The translations under genes were made by a program, and so were the position numbers. A stretch of DNA of 64,000 bases from Blastocatellia bacterium (lineage in GTDB: Bacteria; Acidobacteriota; Blastocatellia; UBA7656). Shown piece by piece: positions 63,375 to 64,000 of the stretch. How positions within the stretch are numbered: the first letter of the stretch is position 1; each line of letters begins with the position of its first letter. The notes beneath the pieces were generated by a model, which saw nothing but the letters and a program-made list of their open reading frames with translations, had not been told where the DNA came from and searched no databases. The stretch lies in NCBI GenBank assembly GCA_035275065.1, contig DATENM010000153.1, positions 159,669 through 223,668 of the forward strand, written 5' to 3'.

Positions 63375-63836
63375 CTAGAACTCGTACTCGATGTTCGCCT
63401 TGGCGATCTGCTCGAAAGGGATATCTATGCGGCCCGGCCCGTCAGCCTCCAGGCTGACCGTGTCTCCGCTCATGCCGAGCAGCTTGCCCCTGAAATTCCG
63501 CTGGCCGTTGATCGGCTCCGCCGTCCGCAGCTTGACGCGGCTGCCGGCGAAGCGCTCGTAATCGGCGCGCTTGTAGAGGCCGCGCTCGATGCCCGGCGAC
63601 GAAACTTCGAGCGTGTACTGATTCGGGATCAGGTCTTCAACGTCGAACAGGGTGCCGACCTGATTGCTGACGCGCTCGCAGTCGTTGATCGTGACGCCGC
63701 CCGGCTTATCAATGAAGATGCGCAAGACGAAATGATTGCGCGGCCCCACCGCCTCCCAGTGAACCAGTTCGAGCCCCTCGCGCGCCGCCACGCGCTCTAT
63801 GATCTCGTTAATCGCTTCACGGTTTAAGCCGGCCAT
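63375..63836 (-). CDS. rimP: Ribosome maturation factor RimP
   Basis: Needed for correct 30S subunit assembly. 153 aa from ATG 63836 behind TAGGGAT. Family blocks: GLELVHWEAVG, FVLRIFIDKPGGVTINDCERVSNQVG, YTLEVSSPGIERGL, and an Sm-like C-terminal domain (NFRGKLLGMSGDTVSLE). First gene of rimP-nusA-infB-rbfA-nrnA. A terminator-like hairpin with T-run lies only about 10 nt before the start, which points to attenuation control. Confidence 0.96.
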   Translation of the reverse strand: MAGLNREAINEIIERVAAREGLELVHWEAVGPRNHFVLRIFIDKPGGVTINDCERVSNQVGTLFDVEDLIPNQYTLEVSSPGIERGLYKRADYERFAGSRVKLRTAEPINGQRNFRGKLLGMSGDTVSLEADGPGRIDIPFEQIAKANIEYEF

Positions 63837-63847
63837 TATCCCTAATG

Positions 63848-63870
63848 AAAAAAGTGGGCCAAGCCCACTT
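63848..63870 (-). terminator. Terminator-like hairpin in the rimP leader
   Basis: On the minus strand AAGTGGGC (63870-63863) pairs with GCCCACTT (63859-63852) around a 3-nt loop and runs into a T-tract ending at 63848. It is 11 nt before the rimP ATG and downstream of the predicted promoter, so it is more likely an attenuator than the end of another gene. Confidence 0.6.
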
Positions 63871-63886
63871 GTTTACCAAGCTTATT

Positions 63887-63916
63887 ATGATACCCGTTTG
63901 TGCAAAGAAATTGCAA
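63887..63916 (-). promoter_or_regulatory. Predicted promoter of the rimP-nusA-infB operon
   Basis: On the minus strand TTGCAA (63911-63916), an 18-nt spacer and TATCAT (63887-63892). The transcript would start near 63880, giving a leader of about 44 nt that contains the terminator-like hairpin. From 63917 to the window end I see no gene. Confidence 0.5.
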
Positions 63917-64000
63917 GGCATCGCGCCGCGCCGCAACCGCGGGCCGCAAAAAGAAGCGCGGCACTGCGGCCTCATCATGGCCATGCGATGCCGCGCCTTT

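Noticed and set aside
63852..63870. Terminator belonging to a gene beyond the right edge
   Set aside because: A good promoter lies between the hairpin and the edge, so a leader hairpin of rimP is the better reading, although readthrough from upstream cannot be excluded.

Overview
This window is GC-rich bacterial chromosome, most likely from an Acidobacteriota species (class Blastocatellia or a relative is my guess). The pointers are an Oar-like TonB-dependent receptor with an N-terminal carboxypeptidase-regulatory domain, a VWFA protein of the acidobacterial type, two DUF1800/DUF1501 gene pairs, a choice-of-anchor V secreted protein, and many secreted peptidases and lipoproteins. I call 54 protein-coding genes. 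I see no rRNA, tRNA, CRISPR array, prophage or complete insertion sequence.

Layout: 66-5586 holds an exported M24 peptidase, MsrB, a secreted HExxH protein, a DUF4142 lipoprotein, an MscS channel and a stand-alone cyanophycin-synthetase N-terminal domain. 6134-9544 (minus) is a tryptophan/kynurenine operon in the order RidA, enoyl-CoA hydratase, kynA, kynU. 9576-14638 carries a lipoprotein, an EamA transporter, pcp, endonuclease V and serA. 14773-19334 is a housekeeping run: rplU, rpmA, obg, nadD, rsfS, a receiver-less sigma54 activator and rlmH. 19440-31334 has a DksA/TraR zinc-finger protein, ComF, the large TonB-dependent receptor, an M16/M16 protease pair, an M28 peptidase and an FAD-Rieske fusion. 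31821-39000 has two small exported proteins, gatCA, an NtrY-like kinase and panBC. 39125-46876 (minus) holds the anchor-V protein and two DUF1800-DUF1501 pairs around an atypical peptide deformylase. 47204-49670 holds a PilZ protein and a TolC-like protein. 50205-55157 is a rhamnose locus (rhaI and a GH78 rhamnosidase) with an embedded ParB-like/phosphatase pair. 55526-63836 has a VWA protein and then the minus-strand translation operon rimP-nusA-infB-rbfA-nrnA.

The most unusual content lies between genes. At least ten intergenic sites carry arrays of 7-nt tandem repeats, and at nine of them the array recurs as its own reverse complement, so the transcript should fold into a long hairpin. The heptamer differs from locus to locus (GATGAAT, GACGCGG, GTGACAA, GCAGGAA, CTGACGA, TTTTGGA types), but the period and the two-armed architecture are kept. 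At obg, rlmH and panC the element ends only 4-6 nt before the start codon, where no Shine-Dalgarno sequence is visible. A second family (GTAGCGCAA...TTGCGC) abuts nfi and comF, and two further hairpin clusters lie at 55182-55395 and 58276-58423. These elements, the orphan cyanophycin-synthetase domain, a stem that would hide the kynA ribosome-binding site, and a promoter plus terminator-like hairpin before rimP are the main leads.
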